Below, in pieces: positions 29,062-38,774 of a stretch of 64,000 nucleotides of DNA (within the stretch, counting starts at the first letter, position 1; every line of letters begins with the position of its first letter). Source of the stretch: an uncultured Alphaproteobacteria bacterium (GTDB lineage Bacteria; Pseudomonadota; Alphaproteobacteria; HIMB59); assembly GCA_902518505.1 (NCBI GenBank), contig CABYGG010000002.1, forward strand, positions 124,001-188,000, in the 5' to 3' direction. The notes under the pieces are model-generated. The model was not told the origin of the DNA. It made no database searches and saw only the letters and a program-made list of their open reading frames with translations. A program made the position numbers and the translations under genes.

Positions 29062-30918
29062 AAAATTTATTAGCTTTTCATATATCATTTTTGGAGAAAT
29101 TCCTGATTTAAAATATTGATCTTCAATGTCAGATTGATCAATAAATTCATCTTTCATAAAAAAATTTAATATTTTCGGTGTATTGCTTAGTTTATTAATT
29201 AAAAAGTCATTAACCTGACTTGCGAACCCCCCAATCGCATTTTCCTCAATAGTGACAAAAATATCATGATTTTTTGAGAGATTTCTTATTAATTTTGTAT
29301 CAATTGGTTTTGCAAATCTCATATCTATTATGGAGCATTCCAATTTATAATTTTTTTTTATTAGTTCGTTAATCTCTAATACTTTTTTTAGCCTAGTTCC
29401 TAGATTAAGAAAGGCAATTTTTTTTCCATTTTTTATAACCTTACCTTTACCTATTAAAATTTTTTGAAATTTATTATTGTCCTTATATTCGTGCGCTAAA
29501 TCCCTTGGATATCTTATAGCACATGGTTTATTATTTATAGATAATGTTAAATTTATCATATTTTTTAATTCCTCACCGTTAGAGGGGGCCATAACAATGA
29601 AATTTGGTAGACAACAAAGATAGCTTAGATCAAAAGATCCAGCATGTGTAGCACCATCAGCACCTACAAAACCAGATCTATCAATCAAAAATCTAACAGG
29701 TAATGACTGTATAGCAATGTCATGTACAACTTGATCATAAGCTCTTTGAAGAAAAGTTGAGTAAATTGCAACAAAAGGCTTAATAGACTCCGTTGTCATA
29801 CCTCCAGCAAAAGTAACAGCATGTTGTTCAGCTATCCCTACGTCAAAAAACCTTGAGGGATATTTTTCTTTAAACTTATCTAAGCCTGTTCCTGAAGGCA
29901 TTGCGGCAGTTATTGCTACAATTTTTTTATCTTTTTTTGCTAATTTTAAAATAGTGTCACTCACTACATTAGTGTAAGTAACTAGCTTAGATTTATTTTG
30001 TAAACCTGTTTTAAAGTCAAATGGTGATACACCATGAAATTTATCTTTTGATAGCTCAGCAGGTTTATAGCCTCTACCTTTCTGAGTAATTAAATGTAAA
30101 AATACTGGGCCATGTAATTCTTTTTTTTTGTATTTCTTAAATAATTGAACTAATAGCTTTAAATTATGTCCATCAACAGGTCCCAAATAATTTAAACCCA
30201 ATTCTTCGAATAGAGTATTGCCTGTAAGATAACCTTTAAAATAACCCTCCGTTTTTTTTGCAAATTCTCCTACTTCACTAGGAAGTCTTTTAGTAAAGTT
30301 TTTAATAATATCTCTAAAACTTTCATATGATTTTGAACTCAATAAATTTACAAGATATTTACTCATAGCTCCAACAGGTTCAGCTATAGACATCTCATTA
30401 TCATTCAGAATTATTAGAGAATTTTTATTTAGGTGTCCTAGATTGTTTAACCCTTCGAAAGCCATCCCTGCACTAATTGCTCCATCGCCTATAATACTAA
30501 CAACATCAAAATTCTTATTTAATAGATCCCTTGCAGCTGTGATTCCAAGACCAGCAGATATAGAAGTTGAACTATGCGCTGCACCAAAAGGGTCATATAC
30601 GCTCTCTGATCTTTTAGTAAAACCAGATATTCCATTTTTTTTTCTTAGGGAGTGTATTTTATTTTTTCTACCCGTAATAATTTTATGAGGGTATGTTTGA
30701 TGTCCTACATCCCATATTATTTTATCTGATGGAGTATTAAATACATAATGTAAAGCAACTGTAAGTTCCACAACACCAAGACTAGCACCTAGATGTCCAC
30801 CAGTTTTTGATACTATTTCAATTGTATAATCTCTTAATTCATCATTAAGTTTTTGTAATTCACTTAATGATAATTTTTTTAGATCTTTAGGTAATTTGAC
30901 TCTATTTAAAACTGACAT
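29053..30918 (-). CDS. dxs: 1-deoxy-D-xylulose-5-phosphate synthase
   Basis: Thiamine diphosphate enzyme opening the non-mevalonate isoprenoid pathway. The protein has 621 residues. The N-terminal block TGGHLGASLGVVELTVALHY, the thiamine-binding motif GDGAISAGMAFEGLN with ND following, the second-domain VGIAEQHAVTFAGG and the DRSGFVGADGATHAG segment are all intact. It lies nine bases after xseB. In many alphaproteobacteria ispA sits between xseB and dxs; it is missing here. Confidence 0.95.
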   Translation of the reverse strand: MSVLNRVKLPKDLKKLSLSELQKLNDELRDYTIEIVSKTGGHLGASLGVVELTVALHYVFNTPSDKIIWDVGHQTYPHKIITGRKNKIHSLRKKNGISGFTKRSESVYDPFGAAHSSTSISAGLGITAARDLLNKNFDVVSIIGDGAISAGMAFEGLNNLGHLNKNSLIILNDNEMSIAEPVGAMSKYLVNLLSSKSYESFRDIIKNFTKRLPSEVGEFAKKTEGYFKGYLTGNTLFEELGLNYLGPVDGHNLKLLVQLFKKYKKKELHGPVFLHLITQKGRGYKPAELSKDKFHGVSPFDFKTGLQNKSKLVTYTNVVSDTILKLAKKDKKIVAITAAMPSGTGLDKFKEKYPSRFFDVGIAEQHAVTFAGGMTTESIKPFVAIYSTFLQRAYDQVVHDIAIQSLPVRFLIDRSGFVGADGATHAGSFDLSYLCCLPNFIVMAPSNGEELKNMINLTLSINNKPCAIRYPRDLAHEYKDNNKFQKILIGKGKVIKNGKKIAFLNLGTRLKKVLEINELIKKNYKLECSIIDMRFAKPIDTKLIRNLSKNHDIFVTIEENAIGGFASQVNDFLINKLSNTPKILNFFMKDEFIDQSDIEDQYFKSGISPKMIYEKLINFLK

Positions 30919-30927
30919 AAATTTTAA

Positions 30928-31152
30928 TTACTGGAATTCTGTTGATGAAAGCGATTTATTCTTTTTTACAATTTTATCAATTTTAATTTTTGCAGATTTT
31001 AATTTTTCCTCACAGTACTCTTTTAATTCTATGCCCTCCTCAAATAACTTGATGCTTTCTTCGAGAGGTGTCTCTTCATTTTCTAATAAATCTGATATTT
31101 CCTCTAACCTTTTAAGTGCACTTTCAAAATTTTTTTCATTTTTTTTATTCAT
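30928..31152 (-). CDS. xseB: exodeoxyribonuclease VII small subunit
   Basis: Small helical subunit that binds XseA in the single-strand exonuclease VII. The protein has 74 residues, the normal size. The family pattern FESALKRLEEISDLLENEETPLEESIKLFEEG is clear, with a helical hairpin and a lysine-rich C-terminus. It overlaps the end of the deacetylase-family gene by eight bases. The large subunit xseA is not in this window. Confidence 0.93.
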   Translation of the reverse strand: MNKKNEKNFESALKRLEEISDLLENEETPLEESIKLFEEGIELKEYCEEKLKSAKIKIDKIVKKNKSLSSTEFQ

Positions 31153-32068
31153 TTGAGTACTCTATTAAAGCTTTTAGGTGGCTATTTAATCCATGAAATA
31201 AGCCTTTCATATCATATCCTCCCTCTAAGACAGAAATTATTGGAACATTATTTGCTAACTTTTCCAATACAATTTTTGTCACCCAATAAAAATCTTCATT
31301 TTCTAAATTGATTGAAGCGAGAGGGTCTAACTTATGAGCATCAAAACCTGCTGAAAAATATATTAAATCGAAATTATTATTTATTTTGTTAATTATTTTA
31401 TTTTCAAACAAAGATCTGAATGTTTTAGAGTCACAACCAGCTGTTAGAGGACAATTAATTATATTGCCAGTTCCTCTCTCATTCTCAGAACCTGTACCTG
31501 GGTAAAATGGATACTGATGAGATGATGCATAGTATATATTTTTGTGTTTTTCAAAAATATGTTGGGTTCCATTTCCATGATGTACATCAAAGTCTACTAT
31601 TAATATTTTTTTAAATTTGCCTGATCTACTTGCATATTCTGCTGAAATAGCAACATTATTAAAAACACCAAATCCCATTGCTTTGTTTTTTTCCGCATGA
31701 TGTCCTGGAGGTCTATGTGCACAAAAATAAACATTTTTTTTATTATTATCTTCTATGATTTTTTTTACAGCATCTACACTCCCACCAACGGCTAAAAGAT
31801 AACTCTTTAAACTATATGGACAGGCGATGGTGTCAGGATCAAAATAATTTAAACCAGAAGCAGGTATAGAGTCAAAAATATAATTTACGTACTCTATATC
31901 ATGTACTAAGGAAATCATTTTTTTATCAGCAATAGATGGCTCGATAAGATTATGGTTAGAATACCTCTCTTTAATTAAATTATTAACAACTTCTATTCTT
32001 TTTATGGACTCGGGATGGTTACCAGTATCGTGATTTTTATATTCTTCTGAAAAAATGATATTAATCAT
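31145..32068 (-). CDS. histone-deacetylase-family (arginase-fold) zinc hydrolase
   Basis: A 307-residue member of the class II HDAC / acetylpolyamine amidohydrolase family. The charge-relay histidines are in RPPGHHA, zinc ligands in DFDVHHG (Asp and His) and GFDAH (Asp), and the GGY motif is in LEGGYDM. It removes an acetyl group from an amine substrate that cannot be identified from the sequence; polyamine or protein lysine are options. It shares one base with the stop of the amidotransferase gene (TAATG) and overlaps xseB by eight bases. HDAC-family genes beside xseB are frequent in alphaproteobacteria. Confidence 0.88.
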   Translation of the reverse strand: MINIIFSEEYKNHDTGNHPESIKRIEVVNNLIKERYSNHNLIEPSIADKKMISLVHDIEYVNYIFDSIPASGLNYFDPDTIACPYSLKSYLLAVGGSVDAVKKIIEDNNKKNVYFCAHRPPGHHAEKNKAMGFGVFNNVAISAEYASRSGKFKKILIVDFDVHHGNGTQHIFEKHKNIYYASSHQYPFYPGTGSENERGTGNIINCPLTAGCDSKTFRSLFENKIINKINNNFDLIYFSAGFDAHKLDPLASINLENEDFYWVTKIVLEKLANNVPIISVLEGGYDMKGLFHGLNSHLKALIEYSNE

Positions 32069-32736
32069 TATATAAGCTTTAATAAAAAACTTTTAAACCA
32101 ATCATAATTTTTATGTTGATATTTATTAAAATCTCTCATTATTTTATTTAATTTATCTATATAAGGGTATTTTATTTTGACTATATCGTGCCATCTTTTA
32201 ATTGTATTAGAAGTAACCTCAGGGTGAAATTGAAAACCATAAATATCTTTCTTTTTAATCTTGAAGGAATCAACTTCATACAAAATGCCTTTAGCTAATA
32301 GTTCCATATTTTTATTATAAGAAATACCCTCTGTATGGAATTGTAAAAAAGTTAGATTTTTTTTGAAAAATTTATTATTTTTTTTTAAATTTTTCTTGTA
32401 ACCACACTCAAATAATTTGTCTTTTGATTTAGATATTTTTGATCCATAAATTTTTGCAATTAATTGCGCGCCCAAACATATACCTACAATAGATTTGTTT
32501 TTTTTAATTATGTAATTAAGAAATTTATATTCATACAAAATAGCTTTTGATTTACTATTTGCGCTCTGTTTTCCTCCATGAATTATAAATAAATCAAATT
32601 GATCGATATCTTTTTTTTTTAAGAAATGAAGATTTTTATAAAAAATTGTAGACGATTGATATTTTTTTTGAAAAAATTTTGAAATTACACTTACGTCTGC
32701 TATTTCACTGTGAATTATTTGTAGTACTCTCTTCAT
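32068..32736 (-). CDS. class I glutamine amidotransferase (GMP synthase-like domain)
   Basis: A 222-residue stand-alone class I glutamine amidotransferase. The nucleophile lies in GICLGAQLIA and the catalytic His-Glu pair in FQFHPEV, so the triad is complete. I use the ATG at 32736 because MKRVLQIIHSE resembles the family start; an earlier in-frame start at 32763 adds nine polar residues. Either start is inside the end of ftsW (32- or 59-base overlap). It stands where murG is expected after ftsW. The acceptor of the amide nitrogen is unknown. A ten-base A run lies inside the coding strand (32611-32620). Confidence 0.82.
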   Translation of the reverse strand: MKRVLQIIHSEIADVSVISKFFQKKYQSSTIFYKNLHFLKKKDIDQFDLFIIHGGKQSANSKSKAILYEYKFLNYIIKKNKSIVGICLGAQLIAKIYGSKISKSKDKLFECGYKKNLKKNNKFFKKNLTFLQFHTEGISYNKNMELLAKGILYEVDSFKIKKKDIYGFQFHPEVTSNTIKRWHDIVKIKYPYIDKLNKIMRDFNKYQHKNYDWFKSFLLKLI

Positions 32737-33808
32737 TTTTACTAAAGTTGATGACTGTACCAAATATTATCGCATAAGAAAGCATTGATGAGCCTCCATA
32801 GCTAATAAATGGCAATGTCATTCCTGTTGGAGGTATTAATTTTATAGATGAACCTATATTTATAAATGCTTGTAAGCACATCAAAAAACATAGACTGAAA
32901 ATTGTGTTAGATATAAATAGGTTTGAAGGATTAGTAATAGACCTTCTAGCTAATATAAAAAACACTGGATATAAAAAAGATAAAAATAATCCAAATAAAA
33001 CCCCGAATTCTTCAATTAAAATAGCAAATATAAAATCGTTATGAGACTCAGGAATTAAATATTTAAGTTGTCCCTCGCCCAATCCTACACCAAAAATACC
33101 ACCTGTCTTAATTGCCGATAGACTTTTTGATACTTGAGAATTATCGCCATCTAAAAAATTATCAATTCTATAAGCTACATGATCAAAGAAAAAATACGTT
33201 ATTAATAAAAAAAATACTCCTATAAAACCTAACAAAATTAAAAGTTTAAGATTTCTGAAATACAAAATTAAGATCAAAGAAATAATAGATATATAAATTA
33301 ACAAAGTACCTATATCTGGTTGAATTAGTAGTAATATGACAACAACAAAAATTGTAATAAAACTAACAAATAAATATATTTTATTATTAGTCTTGATATA
33401 TAAATAACAGAACCATGAGAACATACAAACAATGGGGCCCTTCAATAGCTCAGAGGGCTGAATAGAAAAAAAATTAAAGCTTATCCATCTTGTTGCTCCT
33501 TTAATTTCATATCCAAAAATTGGAACAATTGATAAAAGTAAAATAAAAAAAATACACATAATATTCAAAATTTTTCTCAAATCGTTTTTTGGAAGCAATG
33601 ATAAAAAAATCAAAACTATTAGAGATATAGACAAAAAAATAATATGTTTAATTATTAATAAGATTGAATACTCAGTGCCTATTAGAGAATAAATAGCAAG
33701 AACACCAATAAAAGATAAAATAAAAGGAATGATAAATAGCTTTTTTGATAATATATACCAATTAGATCCTATAAAACTTTGATCATCTCTAAATAGAATG
33801 TTTTTCAA
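32705..33808 (-). CDS. ftsW: FtsW peptidoglycan glycosyltransferase (SEDS family)
   Basis: Membrane lipid II polymerase of the divisome, working with FtsI. The protein has 367 residues and about ten transmembrane helices. SEDS-family blocks are visible: IQPSELLKGP, the GVGLGEGQLKYLIPESHNDFIFA loop, and the C-terminal IPPTGMTLPFISYGGSS. FtsW rather than RodA is inferred from its place in the division cluster. It overlaps murD by four bases, and the amidotransferase gene starts inside it. Confidence 0.93.
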   Translation of the reverse strand: MKNILFRDDQSFIGSNWYILSKKLFIIPFILSFIGVLAIYSLIGTEYSILLIIKHIIFLSISLIVLIFLSLLPKNDLRKILNIMCIFFILLLSIVPIFGYEIKGATRWISFNFFSIQPSELLKGPIVCMFSWFCYLYIKTNNKIYLFVSFITIFVVVILLLIQPDIGTLLIYISIISLILILYFRNLKLLILLGFIGVFFLLITYFFFDHVAYRIDNFLDGDNSQVSKSLSAIKTGGIFGVGLGEGQLKYLIPESHNDFIFAILIEEFGVLFGLFLSFLYPVFFILARRSITNPSNLFISNTIFSLCFLMCLQAFINIGSSIKLIPPTGMTLPFISYGGSSMLSYAIIFGTVINFSKNEESTTNNSQ

Positions 33809-35049
33809 AATAATACTTTTTTGATTAATTGGTTAAAATGTTCTCCCCGATCCAAATAATCTTTGTAAACATCATAGGACTCACCACCCGGAGAAAAAAG
33901 TATATATTTAAAATTGTGATTTTTTATTGCTAATTTTAAAAAATCTATTAATAAATCTAAATTATTAAATTTGAAATAATTTGAATTAACAAAATTTAGA
34001 CGATCATAAAATAAATTATTCTGGTGTCCAAATATTAATACTAAAGTATTTGTGACATTAAATTTGATGTTATCATCTTGTTTTTTTAATTTACCACCAA
34101 GAATAAGAATTTTTTGAAAACTATTTATTAAATTATTTTTATATATTGCATTGTTTAAGTTAGTACACTTACTATCATTATAGACTTTTAGATTATTTTT
34201 TGCATAAATAAGTTGATTTCTAAATATTAAGTTATTTTTAAACTTAAGGTTTTTATATTTTATTTTCGGATCTATGATATTTATTAGTTTTTTAATTGAG
34301 TTCAAATTGAGTTTTTCAATATGACCATGAAGATCTTTTGTAAAAGGCACCTCATCGGTATTAAGAATTATTCTTTTTTTATTTATTTTAATTAATTTTC
34401 GATATTTTAAATAAATTTTTCTTGATAAAAAAAAATAAGACTTATCAGATAAATAATTTTGTATTCGAAATTTAGATTTAACATAATTTCTATTATTTCT
34501 ATGATAATCCAAATGATCACTAGAAATATTTGTAATGAGTGCATAATGAAATTTTATAGATTTTAATTTATCTAATTGAAATGAACTTAATTCAATTATT
34601 AAAATATCAATTTTAGATAAATAATGTTTTAAATTTTTTTTATCTAAAATAGTGTTTCCAAAATTACCAATAATTTTTGTATTATATTTTTTGGAGAGAA
34701 TTTGTGAAATATAATTACATGTAGAAGATTTTCCCTCTGTACCAGTTATAGCAATTATTTTTTGCGAAGATATCTCTAAACTTAAAAAATCTAGATCAAT
34801 CAAAATTTTGTTTTTGTGCTTGTATAAAAAGTGACTCTTTTCAATCTTTATTGAAGGAGATACCACAAAATAAGCATATTCATTAATTTTATTTAATAAA
34901 TATTTTTTACTAATTACTTTTTTATTACTAATTTTTTGATGATCATCATAAATATTGTAATTACAATTATTATTTATAAAGTATTTCTCAACTGATTTAC
35001 CAGTTATACCATAGCCATATATTAAGAATTTTTTTTTTAAATTTATCAA
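33805..35049 (-). CDS. murD: UDP-N-acetylmuramoyl-alanine D-glutamate ligase
   Basis: Adds D-glutamate to UDP-MurNAc-L-Ala in the cytoplasm. The protein has 414 residues, a little short for MurD (usually 430-450). The N-terminal Rossmann segment IYGYGITGKSVEKYF binds the UDP part. The P-loop reads GTEGKSS (residues 103-109) where Mur ligases usually have GTNGKTT. Other Mur blocks are present, such as SSDHLDYHRN (metal and carbamoyl-lysine region) and the C-terminal LFSPGGESYDVYKDY, which matches the MurD ending. It is in frame with the division operon and abuts mraY. Confidence 0.9.
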   Translation of the reverse strand: MINLKKKFLIYGYGITGKSVEKYFINNNCNYNIYDDHQKISNKKVISKKYLLNKINEYAYFVVSPSIKIEKSHFLYKHKNKILIDLDFLSLEISSQKIIAITGTEGKSSTCNYISQILSKKYNTKIIGNFGNTILDKKNLKHYLSKIDILIIELSSFQLDKLKSIKFHYALITNISSDHLDYHRNNRNYVKSKFRIQNYLSDKSYFFLSRKIYLKYRKLIKINKKRIILNTDEVPFTKDLHGHIEKLNLNSIKKLINIIDPKIKYKNLKFKNNLIFRNQLIYAKNNLKVYNDSKCTNLNNAIYKNNLINSFQKILILGGKLKKQDDNIKFNVTNTLVLIFGHQNNLFYDRLNFVNSNYFKFNNLDLLIDFLKLAIKNHNFKYILFSPGGESYDVYKDYLDRGEHFNQLIKKVLF

Positions 35050-36126
35050 TTATCTTATTTTCAAAAGAGATAAAGCTAATAAACAAAAAAGAAAGCTTAA
35101 AATCCAAAATCTAATAACTATTTTTTGTTCTGATAAACCTTTTTTTTCATAATGATGATGAAGAGGTGCCATCAAAAAAATTCTTTTGCCTTTTGAAATT
35201 TTAAAATATGTAACTTGTAACATAACTGATATTGCTTCGATCACAAAGAGGCCACCAGCGACAGCCAATACTATTTCTTGTTTTAAAAGGATAGAAGTCA
35301 CAGCAAGTGAAGCTCCTAATGATTGTGATCCAGTATCACCCATAAAAATAGATGCAGGACTTGAATTAAACCATAAGAATCCAAGCAAAGCTCCAATTGC
35401 TGAGGTACAAAAAATTACTATTTCCCCTGATCCCTTAATGTAATTGACCAAAAGATAATCTGAAAAATTTATATTCCCCAGTACGTATGCAAATATAGCA
35501 AATGTAAGAAATACAAATATCAAAGGCATTGAAACTAAACCATCAAGACCGTCCGTTAAATTAGTCGCATTGGTTGAACCGATAACAATTAATAATATTA
35601 AAATAAAATAGAAATAACCTATTTCAATTGAAACATTTTTTAAAAAAGGAATACTAAATTTATTTAGATCGAAACCATTATATTTAATTATAAAATAGAT
35701 TGCTAATGTGGCTAGTAGCTGACATGAGAATTTAATTTTAGTAGAAATACCCTTTCCAAATTTGACTTTTTTAAAATCGTCAAAAAAACCAATTAAGCCA
35801 AATAAAATTAGCGTCAAAATTAATATATAGTTATAACTTGAAAAATTTGAAGTCCACAAAATCGAACTTAAAATTACTGAAAAAAGTATTAGAACACCAC
35901 CCAATGCTGGTGTTCCTTTCTTATGATAATGTGTTTCTGGACCATCATTTCGTATAGGTTGTCCACCTGGAAAAATTCTATTTTGAATTTTAATCCAGTA
36001 TGGCATCAATATTAAGACAATAAAAAAAGATGAAACTAAAGATAAACCTGATCTAAAAGAAATATAACCAAATAAATTGAATAAAAATTCAGAGTCTTTA
36101 AAAGAAAATAATAGATCACTTAACAT
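35050..36126 (-). CDS. mraY: phospho-N-acetylmuramoyl-pentapeptide transferase
   Basis: Transfers phospho-MurNAc-pentapeptide to undecaprenyl phosphate to make lipid I. The protein has 358 residues and about ten transmembrane helices. Signature blocks are PALGGVLILFSV, FFDDFKKV (DD motif), NATNLTDGLDGL, FMGDTGSQSLGA and APLHHHYEKKG, the last being the family HHH motif. The start overlaps the end of murF by 11 bases. Confidence 0.95.
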   Translation of the reverse strand: MLSDLLFSFKDSEFLFNLFGYISFRSGLSLVSSFFIVLILMPYWIKIQNRIFPGGQPIRNDGPETHYHKKGTPALGGVLILFSVILSSILWTSNFSSYNYILILTLILFGLIGFFDDFKKVKFGKGISTKIKFSCQLLATLAIYFIIKYNGFDLNKFSIPFLKNVSIEIGYFYFILILLIVIGSTNATNLTDGLDGLVSMPLIFVFLTFAIFAYVLGNINFSDYLLVNYIKGSGEIVIFCTSAIGALLGFLWFNSSPASIFMGDTGSQSLGASLAVTSILLKQEIVLAVAGGLFVIEAISVMLQVTYFKISKGKRIFLMAPLHHHYEKKGLSEQKIVIRFWILSFLFCLLALSLLKIR

Positions 36127-37414
36127 ATTCTTTTATTAGCCTATCTAGTTGGTTTGATCTTGAGCCCATAACAAATATATTTTTTATATTATCAATTTCT
36201 TTATTAAAGTATTTCAAAGCTGGAGTATAGTTTTTATAAAATATGAATTTATTAAACCTTTTTTTAAATTTATAGAATTCGTCTCCTACAAAAATAATTT
36301 TTGTTAAATTTAAATTAATAACCAATTTAATTATTTGCATATGAAAAAAATCTGTCTGAGACCCTAGCTCCTTCATAGATCCCAAAATATAAATTTTTTG
36401 TTTAACTTTTCTCTCATGAAATATAAGGATTTGTTTATTGAGTGAAAATGGGCTAGCATTGTAACTATGATCATAAAAACAAATTCTTTTATTTCCTATA
36501 TAAGTTAAAACTTCTTTACCCCTAGACTCAATAATAGATTCACTATAAAAAAAATTATTAATTTTTATTTTTTTTATAAAAGTTTTTATGAATAAAAAAG
36601 AGATTATAGCTAAATTAATACAAAAATCACCCCTTGACGAATTAATTGAATATTTTTTTTTATTAATCTTAAAATCAATTAAGAAATTTTTTTTATTTTT
36701 ATAAATATTTTTTTTCAAGTTATCAATATTTATAAGTTTTACTTTAGAATTAATTTTACCTTTTATGTAATAAGGTTCATAATTAAAATTAATTAACCCC
36801 ATAATTAGTCTTTTTGAATTAAAAATTTTTAATTTATTATCTATAAGATGATTAAAATTTTTGAAGTTACCAATATGAGAATTTTCAATTCCTGTAACTA
36901 GGCAATAATGTGGTTGTAAGGTTTTAATTAGATTAGTCATTTCATTAGAGCCATTAATTCCTAATTCAAACACAGAGTAATTGCTACTCAAACTCATATT
37001 CATAATAGAGAATTGTAATCCCTGAATATTATTATAATTTTTATAAGATCTGTATGTATTAAAATTATTATTTTTAAGTATGTGATAAATATTTTCTTTG
37101 ATTGTTGTTTTACCTACAGATCCGGTTACTGCAATAATTTTACCTTTATAAGAGTTAATTATAAATTGACAAAAGTTTTTGATAAATATTTGAGTATCTT
37201 TTGCATAAAATAATTTAGGGTGCTTTTTTTTTACATTTACAATTACCAAAGATGCTTCCTTTTTAATTGCTTTGTTATAATACAAGTTACCATCATTATT
37301 TTTTGATTTTAGACCAATAAAAATATCATTTTTTTTTAAGAGTCTTGTGTCAAAGACTATATTGGAATTGTATTTTGATTTTAATTGATAAATAATTTTA
37401 TAAATTTTTTGCAT
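36116..37414 (-). CDS. murF: UDP-MurNAc-tripeptide D-alanyl-D-alanine ligase
   Basis: Adds D-Ala-D-Ala to complete the muropeptide. The protein has 432 residues. The N-terminal domain has DTRLLKKNDIFIGL, the typical MurF DSR-type opening. The P-loop is GSVGKTT (residues 98-104), the central ELGINGSNEM block follows, and DHSYNASPFS is the usual DAYNANP region in divergent form. It is very rich in Lys, Asn and Ile, in line with its AT-rich codons. It overlaps murE by 17 bases. Confidence 0.9.
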   Translation of the reverse strand: MQKIYKIIYQLKSKYNSNIVFDTRLLKKNDIFIGLKSKNNDGNLYYNKAIKKEASLVIVNVKKKHPKLFYAKDTQIFIKNFCQFIINSYKGKIIAVTGSVGKTTIKENIYHILKNNNFNTYRSYKNYNNIQGLQFSIMNMSLSSNYSVFELGINGSNEMTNLIKTLQPHYCLVTGIENSHIGNFKNFNHLIDNKLKIFNSKRLIMGLINFNYEPYYIKGKINSKVKLINIDNLKKNIYKNKKNFLIDFKINKKKYSINSSRGDFCINLAIISFLFIKTFIKKIKINNFFYSESIIESRGKEVLTYIGNKRICFYDHSYNASPFSLNKQILIFHERKVKQKIYILGSMKELGSQTDFFHMQIIKLVINLNLTKIIFVGDEFYKFKKRFNKFIFYKNYTPALKYFNKEIDNIKNIFVMGSRSNQLDRLIKEYVK

Positions 37415-38774
37415 AATTAGATGAAATCAATTTGTCATTAAATAAATAGTATTTGTCTTTATAGTTTTGAGTATCCTCATGTCCCTTTCCAGCTATAATC
37501 AAAATGCCATCATTTTTTTTTATATATCTTATACCAAATTTTATAGCCATTCTTCTACTTGGCACCTCAATTGGGTTTGATGAGTATTTTAGAAGAGACT
37601 TTCTAATTGAAGCTGGATTTTCATTTCTGGGATTATCATCTGTTATGATTTGTAAGTTAGTATATTTTGAGACAACTTTAGCAATTTGCGGTCTTTTCTT
37701 TTTATCTCTATCTCCGCCACATCCATAAATTATAATTATATTCTTATTAAAAAGGGGTAATTTACATAATAAATTTTCGTAAGCATCTTTTGAATGAGCA
37801 TAATCTATTATTATGATTTTATTTTTTTTATTATAAATAATTTCTGACCTCCCAGGTGGAAATATTGATTTATTTATCTTTAATGGGAGTAGTTTAAACA
37901 ATTTGTCATACAACATTAAAATAGTAATAATATTTTTGATCATATAATCGTTAAAGCTATCAATTTGATAGGATCTATTTTTTGTAGATATTTGAAATTT
38001 ACCTAACTTTTTGTGAATTATCGAAATTTTATTTTTTGATAAAAAGGTACCTTGAGTAATTATTTGATTAAAGTTATTGAATTTATTTTTTAAATTATCA
38101 TCTTGTAAAAATAAAATTGAGTTTTTTGATCTGTGACTTTTAATAAGATTAACTTTTGCTAAGTGATAACTTTTTAAATTTTTATGATAATCAAGATGAT
38201 CAGATTTTAAATTAGTTAATACACAGAAATTATATTTCAAATTTCCAATTCTACCCTCACTATAACCAATGCTTGAAACCTCGATAAATACGTATTTAAC
38301 TTTATAATTACATGCTATTTTAATTAAATTAAGTATTTCAAAGTATGATGGTGTAGTATTGTTTAGACTCTTTATTTTTTTTTTATTAATGTAAAAACCT
38401 AATGTCCCAATATAGCAAGACTTATATCCATTAATATTAAATAATATATTTGCACCGTAGGCAATAGAGGTTTTGCCATTTGTGCCTGTAACGAATATAA
38501 TTTTAAGATTATTAAAACAATAAAATATTTTTGCTATTTCAAACAAATCATTTTGTGTTTTATAAAAAAAAAATTTAATTTGATTTTGTTTTACTTTATT
38601 TTTAAATTTAATATCACAAATTATGTATTTACATTTTCTTTTAGAAGCTAATTTCTTGTAATCTAAAAATTTTTTTATCTCATTAGTATTTAAAATGAAA
38701 ATAGATTTTGAGTTACATTCTTGCCAATTAGTGACAATATTATAACCACAATTTTTTAAATCATTTAAATTCAT
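37398..38774 (-). CDS. murE: UDP-MurNAc-L-Ala-D-Glu meso-diaminopimelate ligase
   Basis: Adds the third residue to the peptidoglycan stem peptide. The protein has 458 residues, slightly shorter than usual. The P-loop is GTNGKTS (97-103) and the substrate-selecting DNPR motif is at residues 380-383 (TDDNPRNENP), which marks meso-diaminopimelate rather than lysine specificity. The wall is therefore of the Gram-negative A1-gamma type. It shares one base with the ftsI stop-start junction and overlaps murF by 17 bases. Confidence 0.94.
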   Translation of the reverse strand: MNLNDLKNCGYNIVTNWQECNSKSIFILNTNEIKKFLDYKKLASKRKCKYIICDIKFKNKVKQNQIKFFFYKTQNDLFEIAKIFYCFNNLKIIFVTGTNGKTSIAYGANILFNINGYKSCYIGTLGFYINKKKIKSLNNTTPSYFEILNLIKIACNYKVKYVFIEVSSIGYSEGRIGNLKYNFCVLTNLKSDHLDYHKNLKSYHLAKVNLIKSHRSKNSILFLQDDNLKNKFNNFNQIITQGTFLSKNKISIIHKKLGKFQISTKNRSYQIDSFNDYMIKNIITILMLYDKLFKLLPLKINKSIFPPGRSEIIYNKKNKIIIIDYAHSKDAYENLLCKLPLFNKNIIIIYGCGGDRDKKKRPQIAKVVSKYTNLQIITDDNPRNENPASIRKSLLKYSSNPIEVPSRRMAIKFGIRYIKKNDGILIIAGKGHEDTQNYKDKYYLFNDKLISSNYAKNL

